64,000 nucleotides of DNA. It comes from Heterodera schachtii. Lineage: Eukaryota > Nematoda > Chromadorea > Rhabditida > Heteroderidae. The position numbers and the translations under genes are program-made. Where the stretch lies: positions 14,705 through 78,704 of the forward strand of contig SIJG01000121.1 in NCBI GenBank assembly GCA_023374025.1, in the 5' to 3' direction. Of the stretch, positions 46,097-57,755 are shown in pieces (within the stretch, counting starts at the first letter, position 1; every line of letters begins with the position of its first letter). A model generated the notes under the pieces. That model worked only from the letters and a program-made list of their open reading frames with translations. It had not been told where the DNA came from and made no database searches.

Positions 46097-47388
46097 ATGT
46101 CTGACAATCCGAAGGAAGTGGAGAAAGAAATGGAAAAAGCGATGTAATAATTCAATTTTGGATTGTCCATGCTAATTATTCATTTTACTTCGTTTTCAGC
46201 TTCATTTCTGCCGACTGTTGGCTCAAAGTGTTCGATTTGCTTCCACGCTCTCAACTTGGCTTTGGCATTGCGATGGTCAGCCGCCGATTTGACTGTTTCG
46301 TTGATGAACACTTCAAAACGCGAAAATGGACATTGGGCAAATTGCAAATTCGACGCAAAATTGGAGACAATGGCACAAATGAAATGGAAATTACCAATGC
46401 CAATTTGGAATCGCTGCCAATCCCTCAAAATCCGTTGCCGAACAAAGTCATCGGATTCAGAAGCATTTTGATCACGTAAAGTTTGAACTTTTAGTAATTT
46501 ATGTCCATCGGTTACAGTTTCTTCTGGTATCAGCTTCATCGACCAAAATGTGCTCACTTTTCTCGGCCGTTTTCACCGTTTTTCCGCCAAATGTGCAATG
46601 AATTTGTTCATTTCCACTGCAAATGTTCGCATTTTGGAGATGGTTGTGCTCAACTTTTTGCCAATGTTCAAGGACACCATTCGTGAGATGTATTTGAACC
46701 CCATCGCTTTTCGTCAAATGCGCCAATTTGCGTCGTCAATGCTCATCGATTGCCCAGCCCTTCGCGTTGTTGATTTCGGTGGCACCTTTTTGCCCGAATT
46801 TCCACCTGACGACAGTGCCAATGCGTCGGATGGCCAAGCGGTGACCAAATGGCTGTTCACGCCTCATCTCGCCAATTTGACAAAGTGGTTTAATATTGTG
46901 GAGTTAGCGGTGGATCAATGGTTGGCAATTGTGGAACAAATCAAAGCGGTGATTTGTCCAATTTAATTCGTTTTTTAAATGTTTTGTCTTCTTTTTAGGC
47001 TTTTTCCTCTGCTTCTTCTTCTGTCAATTTCACTATTTCTCTTGCATTTCCGCCGTCCTCTTCACTTTCTGTCGTTGTGCCATTTGAATTGATCAACGAA
47101 TTTACTCAAGAGAAATTAACACTGTCCAAAGAAGTCGAAGAAGAATTCGAAGAAGAAGCAGAACATGATGTGAAATGTTTTTGCCTCGTCCGTTCTCCAA
47201 TTGTGCCTGATGATCAGAAACGGCAGAAGATCAATCAAATGGGGGGCCAATGGAACAAAATTGACATTCATATCACAGACGACGGAGTCGACAAAAGGTG
47301 AAAACAATTTTAGAAACAAAAAATATAAATCTTTCATTTTTGAAGTCTTCTCGACGATGCTTCTGCCTGGCTGAGTGGTGATCACTGA
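46097..47388 (+). CDS. F-box-like protein, branch A2, intact (359 aa)
   Basis: Exons 46097-46143, 46200-46475, 46534-46948, 46999-47297 and 47346-47388, with matching phases. Same plan as branch A1: MSDNPKEVEKEMEKA; F-box-like exon 2 with FDLLPRSQLGFGIAMVSRRF and FKTRKWTLGKLQIRRKIG; exon 3 with RFSAKCAMNLFISTANVRI and FPPDDSANASDGQAVTKWLF; exon 4 with AFPPSSSLSVVVPFELINEF, TQEKLTLSKE, RSPIVPDDQKRQKINQMG; tail LLDDASAWLSGDH. It differs from A1 in exon 2 (GDNGTNEMEI against GKNGAKEMKI) and in the longer acidic loop of exon 4. It is the only undamaged A2 copy of three. Confidence 0.8.
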
Positions 47389-47987
47389 TCAGAAACAGCA
47401 AAAGCCGAAATGAATTGATTGATTGATACGTTTATGTGATCTAAATGTTGGACTTTGCTTAAATGTTGTTGTCTTTGATTTCTGCTCATAAATTTCATAA
47501 AAATGTTAGGCTTTACCAGTATTTTAAATTAAAAAAAAACGGTTGGAAATTGGAGGTACCAAAAAATAAAAAATTATGTATGTGCTAACACTCGCCTATA
47601 GAAAGCAATTCTTTGTATATGCTTTTTTTTGAGATGCTGCTTCAGCACCGCCGGCCCCCAAAATTACATTAAAATTTAGACAAAAATAAAATAAAAAAGT
47701 CAATTTTTGATGAAAATCTGTTAAATAGCCAAAAGTTCCAATTTTTCCCAGGCGGGATACTTTTTTTCTTCTTAAAAATTGGCACAAATTGCAAAAATTG
47801 GTTATTTTTGTTGAAAATGTTAAAAAATGCATTCTAATTTTCAAAATTTTTTCGACGGCGCCCATCGGCACTGCTGGCGGGTCTCGGTTAGCAAAAAGAT
47901 TTACTGGAATGTTTTTAATTGTTCTTAAAATTTCTTTAAATTTGAAAATTCCTATTCATCACTTTTTCAGAATATAAGCATTAGAGT

Positions 47988-49023
47988 CAGGGCTGGACGT
48001 AACTGATTTTCAATTACGGAAATCCGTAATCCGTAATTACGGCGATTTTTTCAGTTACGGCCATCCGTAATCCGTAATTACAGAGGCCCAAAAACCCCGT
48101 AATTTCCCGTAATCCGCAATCCGTAATTTTCAAAATTTTTTATTTTATTTTAAAAATTTTTATTTAAATAAATCCAATCAAAAAATTGGTTAAGAGTAAT
48201 TTATAATCAGAATAAAGCTTCAGATTCAGAGACTGTGGTCGAAAATTCTCAAAATTTTTCATTAGTTTTCAATGCACCCCTTGAGAAGCTTTTTTTAAAA
48301 AGAAAATTCAAAAGATTGTACTCATTTGGTGGTGACGAAATGAAAATAAATTAATTCTTTTTTAATTTTTAGGGTTCATTTTGGGAAGGTTTGTGAAGGG
48401 GTCCCGGCTATGTTAATTGACGATCATTTTTTGATTTTTAAAACAGCTTATCTCGCGACGTCTTTTTTCTAAAAAACTGGAGAACATGGGGGGGGGGGGG
48501 GGGGTCAGGCGGCGCCGAAAGGCGCCGCCCGGAAAAATATGAAAATTTTTATTAAAATTGTTAAAAGATTTTGACTAAAAATGACTAAGATTAGGAGCTA
48601 ATATTTAAAAATAATTATGAGTTATGGCGTGGATGGTGTGGCGAGGATGGTGCTGATAAGCGACGCCGATGAAAAATTTTCAGATATTTAATGAATTTTG
48701 TTTAAAAATAGCCAAATTTTTAGGCATTTACTCTTTTCCCCTTCGCTAGACTCCCGCCCCCCTTTTATGTATGCTAATAATACTACAAATTACTAAGAAT
48801 AAGTAAGATGAAATCGAAATATGGTAGCCTTTTAATAAAAATAGGAAAAAAAAATCCATTTTATAAAAAATAATCTAACAAGAAATCGTCTCGAAAAATA
48901 ATCCAAAAGTCCCAGTTACGGATCAAAATTACGGAAAAACCTAAAACTCCGTAATCCGTAATCCGTAACTCCAAAAACGCCGTAATTTCCGTAATCCGCA
49001 ATCCGTAATTGCGTCCAGCCCTG
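47988..49023. mobile_element. hAT-like element, complete copy, 1036 bp, 8-bp target duplication
   Basis: Termini CAGGGCTGGACG and CGTCCAGCCCTG; ATTAGAGT lies directly on both sides (47980-47987 and 49024-49031). Subterminal regions consist of CCGTAATCCGTAATTACGG-like repeats. The centre holds a 15-bp G run and the perfect GGCGGCGCC/GGCGCCGCC hairpin (48508-48531). No transposase frame. Truncated copies at the same duplicated site exist in modules A and B. Confidence 0.9.
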
Positions 49024-49536
49024 ATTAGAGTACATGAATATGGCGACATGAAGTTTGGGCACCAGAGTAAGGGATTTCAAAAAAAACAAAAAAATTTAAA
49101 ATGGTTATATAAATCATTAAAATTTAGTAAATTTTAACAACCCTTGTGCTGAAAATTTTATATTTTCTTGAAAATTAAAAAAATTATGTAATGGAACCTG
49201 GCAATCTTATTATTTAGTGAATTCTTACGGTTATTTAAACGGTTAATTAAACGTGTACTAGTTTCAGTTTGGACTTAGACATGAATACCCGGCTTAGTTG
49301 GGCCCTGAAATAACAAGAAACCCGCCGGTGCCCAAATTTTTGGTGCCCAAACTTCGCCCTCCCATGAATAGCACCATGATTTTAATTCAAACAAATGATG
49401 TGAAAGCAAAATAAAAGGAAATAAAAAAATTATATAAAAAATATTATGGAAAAAATATTTTAATATAGCCAGAATTAATTGATTCTCTTCTTTGCAAATA
49501 TTTTTGAGAAGAAAATTTACTCTGAATTGTTCAACA

Positions 49537-50786
49537 TAGGGTTAAGCCCCGAGCCCTCGGGGGGCAAAAAGTCGGGGGCCGGGGACCTCGGGGGGCGACA
49601 TGTCGGGGGTCGGGTCGGGGGGAAGCTCAATTGTCGGGGGTCGGGGACCCCGATCGGGTAGTGATCAACGAAATTTTTTAACGAAAAACTCAATTTTTAT
49701 TTTTAAATTCCCGTAAATCTTCCTTTTTTTCACTTTAATCATCTGATTTCGTTAGCGCCAGGCAAGAGTGAGTCCAAGCTGGCCTTTAAACCAGGGTTAC
49801 CCTTGAAAATTTCCCGAAATAAGAACATCGCTGGTCAAAAATAAGATTTTAGGGTCAAAAATAAGGACAAATCTTACAAATAATGACAAAGGATAACCCT
49901 GCTTTAAACCAGGGGCTTCCATTTGTTCTTATTTATAAGAATTTCTAATTTTGGGGTAGCGACGAAAATTGTTCTGCTTTCTTAAATATATTTATAATTT
50001 TTGAAATTTTATGGCATATGTCACTATTTCAAGAAATTTTAAGGTCTGCCGCAAAATTTTTTGATCTTTTGATCCCGAATTTACTGAAATTTGTCCTTAT
50101 TTCTAACCTTTTCTTATTTTCAGGCTTCACCTAAACTTTTTAAATTTTTTCTGATTAATGTTTTATTTCGCTGGTTGAGAAAAAAAAACTTTAAAATGGC
50201 CATTTTTATGTAAAAAATGCTACAAAAACTCCCAATTTTCAATTTTTTTTCCGGCGGCATCTTGTCGGTACCACCGGTCCGCAAAAGCTTATTTTTTCTT
50301 AAAAATTTGGCTCAAAATCGCGCAAAAATTGGTCATTTTTGGTGAAAATATGTGGGCAAAATGAACTCAAATTTTGAAAAAATGTTGCAAAATGTTCTTA
50401 TTTTTGACCCTAAAATCTTATTTTTCGGCCTTGGTGTTCATATTTTGAAAAATTACCGATCGGCACCATGGTTTTGGGGGGCCGGCGATGCCGATAGGCG
50501 CCACCGGAAAGTTTTTCGTAATTTTTAATGAATTTTATTAAATAAATTTATCCAAAATCTCAAAATTTTCAATATTTCCCGCCTTCGTGGATAAATTAAC
50601 TTTTAAATTTTTAAAACGCTCGGATTCCCCAATCCCCCGAAATAGTGTCGGGGGGTCGGGGGGCAAAAAGTCGGGGGTCGGGGACCTCGGGGGATGACAT
50701 GTCGGGGGTCGGGTCGGGGGATCGGCCCAAAAAACGTCTCGGGTCGGGTCGGGGGTCGGGGGGCTCGGGGTCGGGGCTTAACCCTA
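49537..50786. mobile_element. G-rich element with TAGGGTTAAGCCCCGA termini, 1250 bp
   Basis: Ends TAGGGTTAAGCCCCGA and inverse TCGGGGCTTAACCCTA. Next to each end lies a directly oriented G-rich block (GGGGGGCAAAAAGTCGGGGG, CATGTCGGGGGTCGGGTCGG) of about 65 bp. The centre carries pieces related to the element at 58212-58988 and a complete 110-bp element. No clear target duplication. The G clusters could form G-quadruplexes. Confidence 0.7.
49792..49901. mobile_element. Miniature hAT-like element, 110 bp, 8-bp target duplication
   Basis: CAGGGTTACCC at the left, GGATAACCCTG at the right, with CTTTAAAC directly repeated on both sides (49784-49791 and 49902-49909). It is nested inside the larger G-rich element and contains AAAATAAG units. 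Confidence 0.85.
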
Positions 50787-51129
50787 GTATAGATTATCGA
50801 AATGTTTGAAAGCACCCTACGCACACTTAATAATGTCAACAGAAAGTTACTAATATAAAAAATTATAAAAAGCCAAGCCTAGGCTTAAGCCTAAAGCTTA
50901 GACCTAGTCTAAGGCATTGTTCGAGTTGTCTTTGCATGAGTTGTTATTATAACTTAAATTTACAACATATTTTTAAAAGACTACTGCTGAATACCGGACG
51001 AAAAAAATAGTTTCCTCTTATTTGTTAGTTATTAAGACGGCTAAAATACCATGGATTAGGGATGGCGCGGAATTACGATTTCCGAAAATTTTTGGGGCAT
51101 AGTAATGCCATCCCTGCCATGGACACAAA

Positions 51130-51208
51130 ATGCCATGGGACGCGTAAAATGTGTTGGGACGCGTAAAATGTTGTTGGGACGCGTAAAATGTCATGAGACG
51201 CGTAAAAC
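51130..51208. repeat. Minisatellite, unit GGGACGCGTAAAATGT
   Basis: Four tandem copies of about 16-18 bp (GGGACGCGTAAAATGTGTT, GGGACGCGTAAAATGTTGTT, GGGACGCGTAAAATGTCAT, GAGACGCGTAAAA). Surrounding sequence shows no gene. Confidence 0.85.
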
Positions 51209-51483
51209 CGACTAGAACCGAATTTGTTATGCCAAGGCATTTATTGGGTTGGGCCGCGAATATGCCCAAGCTTTTACCGTTGTTTTTATTATTAGCTATT
51301 TTATCAACAATTAATTAATTACTCACAATTGAATTTCACATATATATACACATAAAATACAATGGAAATGGACGCATTTGCGTGCAAGCAAAGGTCAAAT
51401 ACAAACAAACAATTAGGCAATATTTTAATGGCAAAGTGCCAACATAATTTCGGTCATATAATCGCACCAATTAATTGATTAAT

Positions 51484-53204
51484 TCATTTCTTCTGCTGAT
51501 CACTCGATTCGGGAGAAGCGGCGTCGAGAAGACTGAAAAAACGATGATTTCGATTGCAAATTATATGCCAATTCAAATTTTATTAATTCATTTTTATGAG
51601 TCCAATCAACAAAACAACTAACTATCCTTGAGTTTATTTTTACCATAATTCTGTCCATTTCAAAACAAACCGTACATTTTTGGATACAAATTGAAAGCAC
51701 AAAGTTTAAGCAAAATTATCGACGATTGGACTCATAAAATGATTAAGCATTTTTAAATTGTTCACCCGTCGTCAAACCCGCCGTCTCTGATCCGAATGTC
51801 AATTGGGTTCTGTCGAGCACTTAATTCTTTCCAAACATTTTCCCAATTTGTTCCATCCCACGCAATTGGACAACGGAAGAGGCAAAAATCATTTGCTGAT
51901 GACTGTCCAAGTGCCAATTTCTCCCCCGTAACTTCGTTGATCAGATCAATTGGCACAACAAAGTCAATTGGAGAAGACGGCGGAAAGAAAAAATAAACGC
52001 GAAAAGTAACCGGCGAAGAAGCATTGGAAAATGCCTAAAAATGGGACAAAAAACATTAGAGAAAAACTAATTAAATAGGGATAATCACCGCTTTGAACTG
52101 TTCCATCGTTGACGACCATTGATCCACCGAAAAGTCATGGAAATGCAACACCTTTGGCAGACTGTTCGGACAAGGCGTAAACAGCCATTTGACCACCGCT
52201 TGGCCATCCGACGCATTGGCACTTTCTTCGGCCGGAAATTCCGGGAGAATGGCATCTTTGAAAATGACAGTGTGAAGTGATGGACATTCGTTGAGAAGTG
52301 ACGGGGCCAACTGGCGGAAACGACGAAAAGCGATGGTATTCAAATACATCACAACAATGGAGTCGCGAAGCATTGGCAAAACGTTGAGCAAAACAAATTC
52401 CGAAACGCAAACATTTTCAGTGATGACCAAGTAAATTGAAGAAAAGGCGAAAATACGGCGAAAACGATGGAGAAAAGCGACGGCATTTTGATCGATGTAA
52501 CTGAAAAGCAGAAAATTTAGACGAAAAATTCCAATTTAATCAAATTTTTACAAGATATGAATGTGTCTGAATCCGATGACTTTGTTCGGCAACGGATTTT
52601 GCGGGATTGGCAATGGATTTTCATCGGAATTGACAATTTGCATTTGCTTGGTGCCATTGTCTCCAATTTCGTGGCAAATTTGCATTCCGCCCAATTTCCA
52701 TTTGCGTGTTTTGAAGTGTTCGTCGACGATGCAGTTAAAGCGTCGGTTGACCAGCGCAATTTCAAGGCCAAGTTGGGAAGGCGCAAGAAAATCGAACACC
52801 AAAATCCAACAGTCGCTGCAGATAAAGCTAAAAAATTGAAGAAATTTTCAAAATTTTTTGTTGAATTTTTTACATTTCTTTGTGAGGGCGTAGTCGTTTT
52901 TTGACATGGTCAAAATTGATCCAAAGAATGATGGCATATTCGACCAACAGAATAAGAGACAGGGCACACAAACTGAAAGAAATGAATTGGGCAAATGAAT
53001 GAATTAATAATTGAAGTAAACGGAAAAGCAATGAAAAGGTCAAAGATTAAAGACGAATGAAGTAAAATGTAAAGTTTAGCCTCTAAAAAGCTAATCTTTC
53101 AAAATTGATTTTGAAATTTTAATCTCACAAATTCTGGACACAATTTGAGCAAAAGAAATGCGAAACGTCTGAAACAAAACGTACAGAATTTCTGCTGAAG
53201 ACAT
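51484..53204 (-). CDS. F-box-like protein, branch A3, with N-terminal membrane segment
   Basis: Exons 52972-52874, 52827-52552, 52500-52089, 52034-51766 and 51532-51484 join in phase. Exon 52972 encodes LCALSLILLVEYAIILWINF followed by basic residues, a predicted signal anchor, absent from branches A1 and A2. The first exon probably starts at the ATG at 53204 (MSSAEILYVLF), but its donor is unresolved. Then FICSDCWILVFDFLAPSQLG, VNRRFNCIVDEHFKTRKW, YIDQNAVAFLHRFRR, PEFPAEESANASDGQAVVKW, PIDLINEVTGEKLALG, LFRCPIAWDGTNW and the tail LLDAASPESSDQQKK. Exons 2-5 are undamaged. The last intron contains a MITE. A membrane-attached F-box-like protein would be unusual; the helix could also be a signal peptide. 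Confidence 0.7.
51590..51740. mobile_element. MITE in last intron, TTTTATGAGTCCAATC termini
   Basis: Left ATTTTTATGAGTCCAATC, right GATTGGACTCATAAAAT. About 150 bp. Same family as the MITE in the 14-3-3 intron (20197-20382), with the shared inner piece AAACCGTACATTTTTGG / AAACCATACATTTTCAG. Confidence 0.85.
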
Positions 53205-53269
53205 TCGCAGCAACAAAATGACAGGAAAATATAGGGAGAATGAATGAATGGAATGAAGAGGAGAAGAAA

Positions 53270-53285
53270 AGTGCATTTTTATACT
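53270..53285 (-). promoter_or_regulatory. Probable TATA element of branch A3 gene
   Basis: TTTTAGTATAAAAATGCAC on minus, about 70 nt upstream of the ATG at 53204, with the TTAGTATAAAA core seen at the other branch A genes. Confidence 0.5.
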
Positions 53286-53397
53286 AAAATATTATCGCAG
53301 AATTTTCCCTTTTTCACATTGGCCACTCTCGGCTCACATTAATCCGTTCAAATAAATCACAGTTCTTATTTAAAAAGCAGTCCTTTTTTGCAATTAT

Positions 53398-53678
53398 AGC
53401 TTAAAGCTGACATTGTGGGAAGAATCCGAGCATAATTTGCTGTTGAAACGGTGTCCAATAATTGTTGGGGAAACGGCGGCGACGAATCAATGGGAAAATG
53501 ACGAAAATTTGGATGACAATTTGAACAATGTCAAATTTATTTTCTGGGATGGCATTAATTGCATTGGGTGAGTACTCTGATGAAACAGCATTCATTTTGA
53601 TTTGCCGAAAAATTAAAAAAACATATTAGGCCTTTGTCGCCACCAGCGGAAAAGGAAAAAGAAAAAGCGGACGAATGA
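53398..53678 (+). pseudogene. Branch B 3' fragment
   Basis: Partial exon 4 (to 53567; LKLTLWEESEHNLLLKRCPI, ENDENLDDNLNNVKFIFWDG) and exon 5 53630-53678 (PLSPPAEKEKEKADE, stop). The exon 4-5 intron is canonical. Everything upstream is missing; sequence 5' of 53398 belongs to the flank of the A3 gene. Confidence 0.7.
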
Positions 53679-53799
53679 AAGCAACGGAAAATATTAATTA
53701 TATTTTAGAAATGGTCGGTCTCACCAATTGGGATTTGATGGTAATCCTTCGGAATTGGTGTCCCGACGGAAAAAAAAATTAAAATTTTCTTGCAAAATC

Positions 53800-54138
53800 A
53801 CTTTTTCTAGGGTAAAAAATGCGCTGATCACGAATCCGAGTTCGGGTTTTGCAAAATCATTGATTTTGTCTATGATTTTTCATCAAGTACTTGATTTATT
53901 TTTGCAAATTTTTGTTTTCTAATATTTTGGCCTTTCTATACATTTAACAGCTCATTCTAAATCTATTAATGTGTCTACGCAATTCAGTGTATGGAATTAA
54001 CCGAAAACAAAATGTTAGAAAAAAAATTTTTTCAAAAAAAATCAAAAACTTAGATGAAAATCATAGACCAAATCATTGATTTTGCTAACTCTGAGCTCGG
54101 ATTCGTGATCAGCGCATTTTTTTTACCCTAGAAAAAGT
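53800..54138. mobile_element. Foldback element, about 339 bp
   Basis: Arms CTTTTTCTAGGGTAAAAAAT then GCGCTGATCACGAATCCGAG on the left, and CTCGGATTCGTGATCAGCGC then TTTTTTACCCTAGAAAAAG on the right, extended inward by TCATTGATTTTGTCTATGAT and its inverse. Confidence 0.85.
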
Positions 54139-54680
54139 TAAAAGAAAAAAAATTTTATCTCTTTTTTCCGCAGGGACACCAATTCAGAAGATTACCAATT
54201 TGATTTGATGCTGCTCTCATTGGATTTTAACATTTTGAAAATTTAAAATTCTCCTTTTTTTACAAACATTGCTTGTTGGATGCAGCCAATGTCTGTTTCC
54301 GTCTTCATATCTGAATCCTTTGTGTTTTTATTCATATTATTTTACAGTTCTGTCAATGCCTTGGTAATAGTACCGATGGTAGCCCCCATTTTTCAAAAAA
54401 AAAATTTTAAGTGTTCGAACCCGGGTTTGGGGTCCGAAATTGAGCCTAAAGAAGGCCAGATTCGTAATAAGCGCCTCGGATTACCCATGAAAATAATTTT
54501 CTAAAAACTTAATTCTCATGTTTTCGGTTTTTTCTACCTCAATTTTTTCAGTTCAATTTCAGTGACTATGTATAAAAATTTAAAAAGGATTCTTTTAATT
54601 TTTCGCTCTTTATGGCATTTTATGCTGTTTTTTTTGAAAATTCAAAAATATTTACGAATTTTTCAAAAAATACACTTGGT
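54139..54680. other. Non-coding repeat-derived DNA
   Basis: Contains a GTTCGAACCCGGGTTTGGGG stretch near 54413 related to the arms of the next element (GTTCGAATTCGGGTTCGGGG). No gene seen; A+T-rich remainder. Confidence 0.5.
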
Positions 54681-54684
54681 AAAA

Positions 54685-55156
54685 TTTTGGCAATCCTGAA
54701 GAATGGGGGTTTCTATGTTCAAAATTTTTTTTAATTTCTGCTAAAAATCAGTTCCAGGGGTTTTCGAGGGCGCAGGTCACGAATCTGAACTCGGATTTGC
54801 CCAATTCAGAACCCCTGACCCGAATTCGAACAAAAAACTTGAAATTTTTTCAAAAGATGCAGTTTTCTGGGGAAAAGCTTCGAATTAATTTGACAATTAT
54901 TTATTTTGGTGCAAAACAATGCTTCAATTATTAATTGAATAGAAAACACGCAATTTTCGCAAAAAATTTGGTCAATTTTAACGTGTATTTTTGGGGGAAA
55001 ACAATTTTTTTTTGTTCGAATTCGGGTTCGGGGTTCGAAATTGGGGAAATCCAAGTTCAGATTCGTAATCAGCACCCTCGATAACCCCCAGAAACTAATT
55101 TTTAGTACAAATAAATAAGTTAAATTAAAAACCCCCATTCTTCAGGATTGCCAAAA
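54685..55156. mobile_element. Foldback element, 472 bp, perfect 28-bp ends
   Basis: TTTTGGCAATCCTGAAGAAT at 54685 and its exact inverse ending at 55156 are identical over 28 bp. Inside, GAACCCCTGACCCGAATTCG (about 54810-54829) pairs with CGAATTCGGGTTCGGGGTTC (about 55018-55037). No coding capacity. Confidence 0.85.
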
Positions 55157-55617
55157 AAATTTTTTTGAAAATCCCTGTCCTGTATAGAATGCGTATCTTA
55201 ACAACAAAAATAACTCGCAGTGTTTTTAAAAGGAAATTTGGCCCCCAACGGAAAAATTTTCCCGCCTTCGGACCCCATTCATTCCTTTAAATTTGCAAAA
55301 TTTGTGCCAAAACTTGTTTTTTATTCAAAATGTTTTACAAACTTTACTCGGCAGAGACTTTCGGCACCGGCAGACCTTTCCCATTAAATTTTTTGTTTGA
55401 AATAATATGGAAAACCTTAAAAGTGTTGGCCCAAATCAAAGTCAACTAAGTTTTCCTGCTTAGAATTTTATATAAATTGTTGATTTGATTAAAAAATGAA
55501 TAAAGCAATCAAATCAAAAAAATCTCTTTCTGCTTACTTTTTGGAATATACAGAAAGTTTTTTACTTTGTTAACAATCACAACTTACGACAAAACTGTGC
55601 AAAATTGTAGCAAAAAA
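55157..55617. other. 5' flank of branch B gene
   Basis: A+T-rich promoter region; no TATA element of the branch A type is seen. No open frame of interest. Confidence 0.5.
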
Positions 55618-56868
55618 ATGAACAGACGGTAAGGAATTTTCGTAAATAAAATTACAAAATTTTTCCGTAATTTCCCATGTTTAAGTTGGATTTGTAGCGA
55701 CGTGTGGATGGACATTCTCCCATCTTTTGACCATGCTCAACTCGGACTCAAAATGGCATTGCTTTCCGACCGTTTCGATGTTTTGGTGGACACGCATTTC
55801 GATGGAAAAACGACGGAATTGACGCTTTGGAATTACATAAGAATTGACAAGGACGAAGGACCAGAACTGAAATTATCTGTTTTGATCGATGGCACATTTA
55901 TGGCATTTCCGATGCCGGATCGTCCGCTGCCAAACAAAATTCGCTTTAAGCATCTTAATATTATGTAATTTAAACTTTTATGTATTTTAAGGCTTTTTTT
56001 TATTTCTTCAGCTACATTGACCATTCCGTCATTGCATTTCTCCGTTCCAACAAGCAAATTTGGGACAGAATGGGCACCAATTTGGAATTGTCTATTACAA
56101 ATGTCCAGCGAATTTGGGATGTTTTTGTCCGAGAAACTTGGCCAATTTTTGCGACAAACATTCGCCATTTGAGCTTTGCCGGTCCTATCCATTTGGACAA
56201 ATTGCGTCGTCTGATTTCGCCAACAATTCTGACCGATCTTGATCATCTGAATTCAATTGATTCCTATTATCTGTTGCCCGCGGTGATCGCTGATGATGGA
56301 CCGAATGCAACTGCTGGCCAAGCGTTGTCCAAATGGTTGAACACGCCGAACAAAAATGGTCAACCAAAGCGATTGCATTGCTATGATTACTTTGATGGAT
56401 TAAATCTTGAATGGGTCAACGATTTGAAGGAGGTGGCCGGCCATATTTTGACTGATTTGATTGCCTTTGATTTGCGTTTTGTTTTTGTTTAGGCATTTCT
56501 CCGTGCCACCACTTCTTCCGTCAGTTACATTATTCGAATTGATCATGTGAGAACAATGCCAACTGAGCCATTTGAATCGGTGAACGAACGGACCAAAGAA
56601 AAGCTGACATTGGAGAAAGTGTCAAGTTATGATGATGTTAATTGGCTGTTGAAGCGATGTCCAATTACGGCGACGATTCAGTGGGAAAATGACAAAAATT
56701 GTGACGACAATTTGAACAATGTCAAATTTACTTTGTGGCGTTGCAATAATAGCATTGGGTGAGAAACAACAACCAACGGAATTTGATTTTGAAAAACCAA
56801 CTTAATTTAGGCCATTGTCTCCATCAACGGAAGAAAAAGCGGATCAAAGCAACCAAAATGTCGTCTGA
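55618..56868 (+). CDS. F-box-like protein, branch B, intact (344 aa)
   Basis: Exons 55618-55628 (only ATG AAC AGA CG), 55686-55964, 56012-56432, 56493-56758 and 56811-56868, all in phase. F-box-like exon 2: WICSDVWMDILPSFDHAQLG, SDRFDVLVDTHFDGKTTEL, PMPDRPLPNKIRFKHL. Exon 3: YIDHSVIAFLRSNKQIWDRM, FVRETWPIFATNIRHLSFAG, DDGPNATAGQALSKWL, LEWVNDLKE. Exon 4: RTMPTEPFESVNERTKEKL, LLKRCPITATIQWENDKN, NNVKFTLWRCNNSIG. Exon 5: PLSPSTEEKADQSNQNVV. The 11-nt first exon is kept in the paralogue at 27189 (MNR). Function inferred only from the F-box-like segment. Confidence 0.8.
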
Positions 56869-57194
56869 GTGCGCGGAAGTGAATTATTTGAGAAATTGTC
56901 GATATCTCACCAATTGGAATTTGAGTTGATGCTTATTCTCTCTTAGAGATGCTTTTGTAGCTTCTTACATTTATTTGTCTGATTGTTTTAGAATTTTTGT
57001 TCAATATATGTATTTGAAAAATGGCCGATCGTTTTTGAGTTGGTGAATTGAAATTTGGATAAATTTCTCAAAATTGCTCAAAACCAATTTTGTTGGTTTT
57101 CTTAGTCGGCGATTCGATAATTGGCCAGAATAGAGATGCCAGCCTGAATCAAGATCAGTATGGTTACGCGTTGTATGCATAAAAATTACCGTAC

Positions 57195-57672
57195 CAGGTG
57201 TTTTCGACAGTGGTTGGTTTCGACAGTAGTTTTAAATTATTTTTTCTATATAATTTACCGTACAAATGAATTAATATCCAATATAATTTGCATAAGCAAG
57301 ACTTATAATTTAAGTAATAATGAATTAAATGATAATTTTTGTCAAAAGATATATCGCTTTCACTTTTTCTATACAAACATTTCTTGAAGCACTCAAAAAC
57401 CCAACAAATTTCGTAGATAAGATTCTTCAATCGCGTGGGAAAATCCTGCTAAAAAATGCCGGGTTTGAGTGCCAAGATGCGAACCTGTAGGCTCTTGTAG
57501 CAGAATTAGAAAATCGCAAAATCCCTCTACAATGTATAAGAGCATGTGCTTATCATTTTCATTTTCAAAATTTAGCGAGATTTATACCATAGTAGAACTT
57601 GATTTTTAAAAACAAACCTTACTGTCGAAACCAACACTGTCGAGATCACCACTGTCGAAAACTAACAGCACC
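57195..57672. mobile_element. Inverted-repeat element with TTTTCGACAGTGG ends, about 478 bp
   Basis: Left GGTGTTTTCGACAGTGG, TTGGTTTCGACAGTAG; right CTGTCGAAACCAACACTGTC, CCACTGTCGAAAACTAACAG. Both ends have repeated TTTCGACAGT units. It is placed just upstream of a truncated branch B gene. Confidence 0.75.
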
Positions 57673-57755
57673 AAAATTACATTTACGCTGAATTTTTCGA
57701 AAAATGCAATAAATAATCTATGTGTATTAATTAATGCATTTTTATATTTCTTCAG

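Larger units (their letters stand above)
43780..48680. repeat. Segmental duplication, module C
   Basis: The most complete module: intact A1 gene on minus, intact A2 gene on plus and the complete CAGGGCTGGACG element. Same orientation as module B. Confidence 0.85.
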
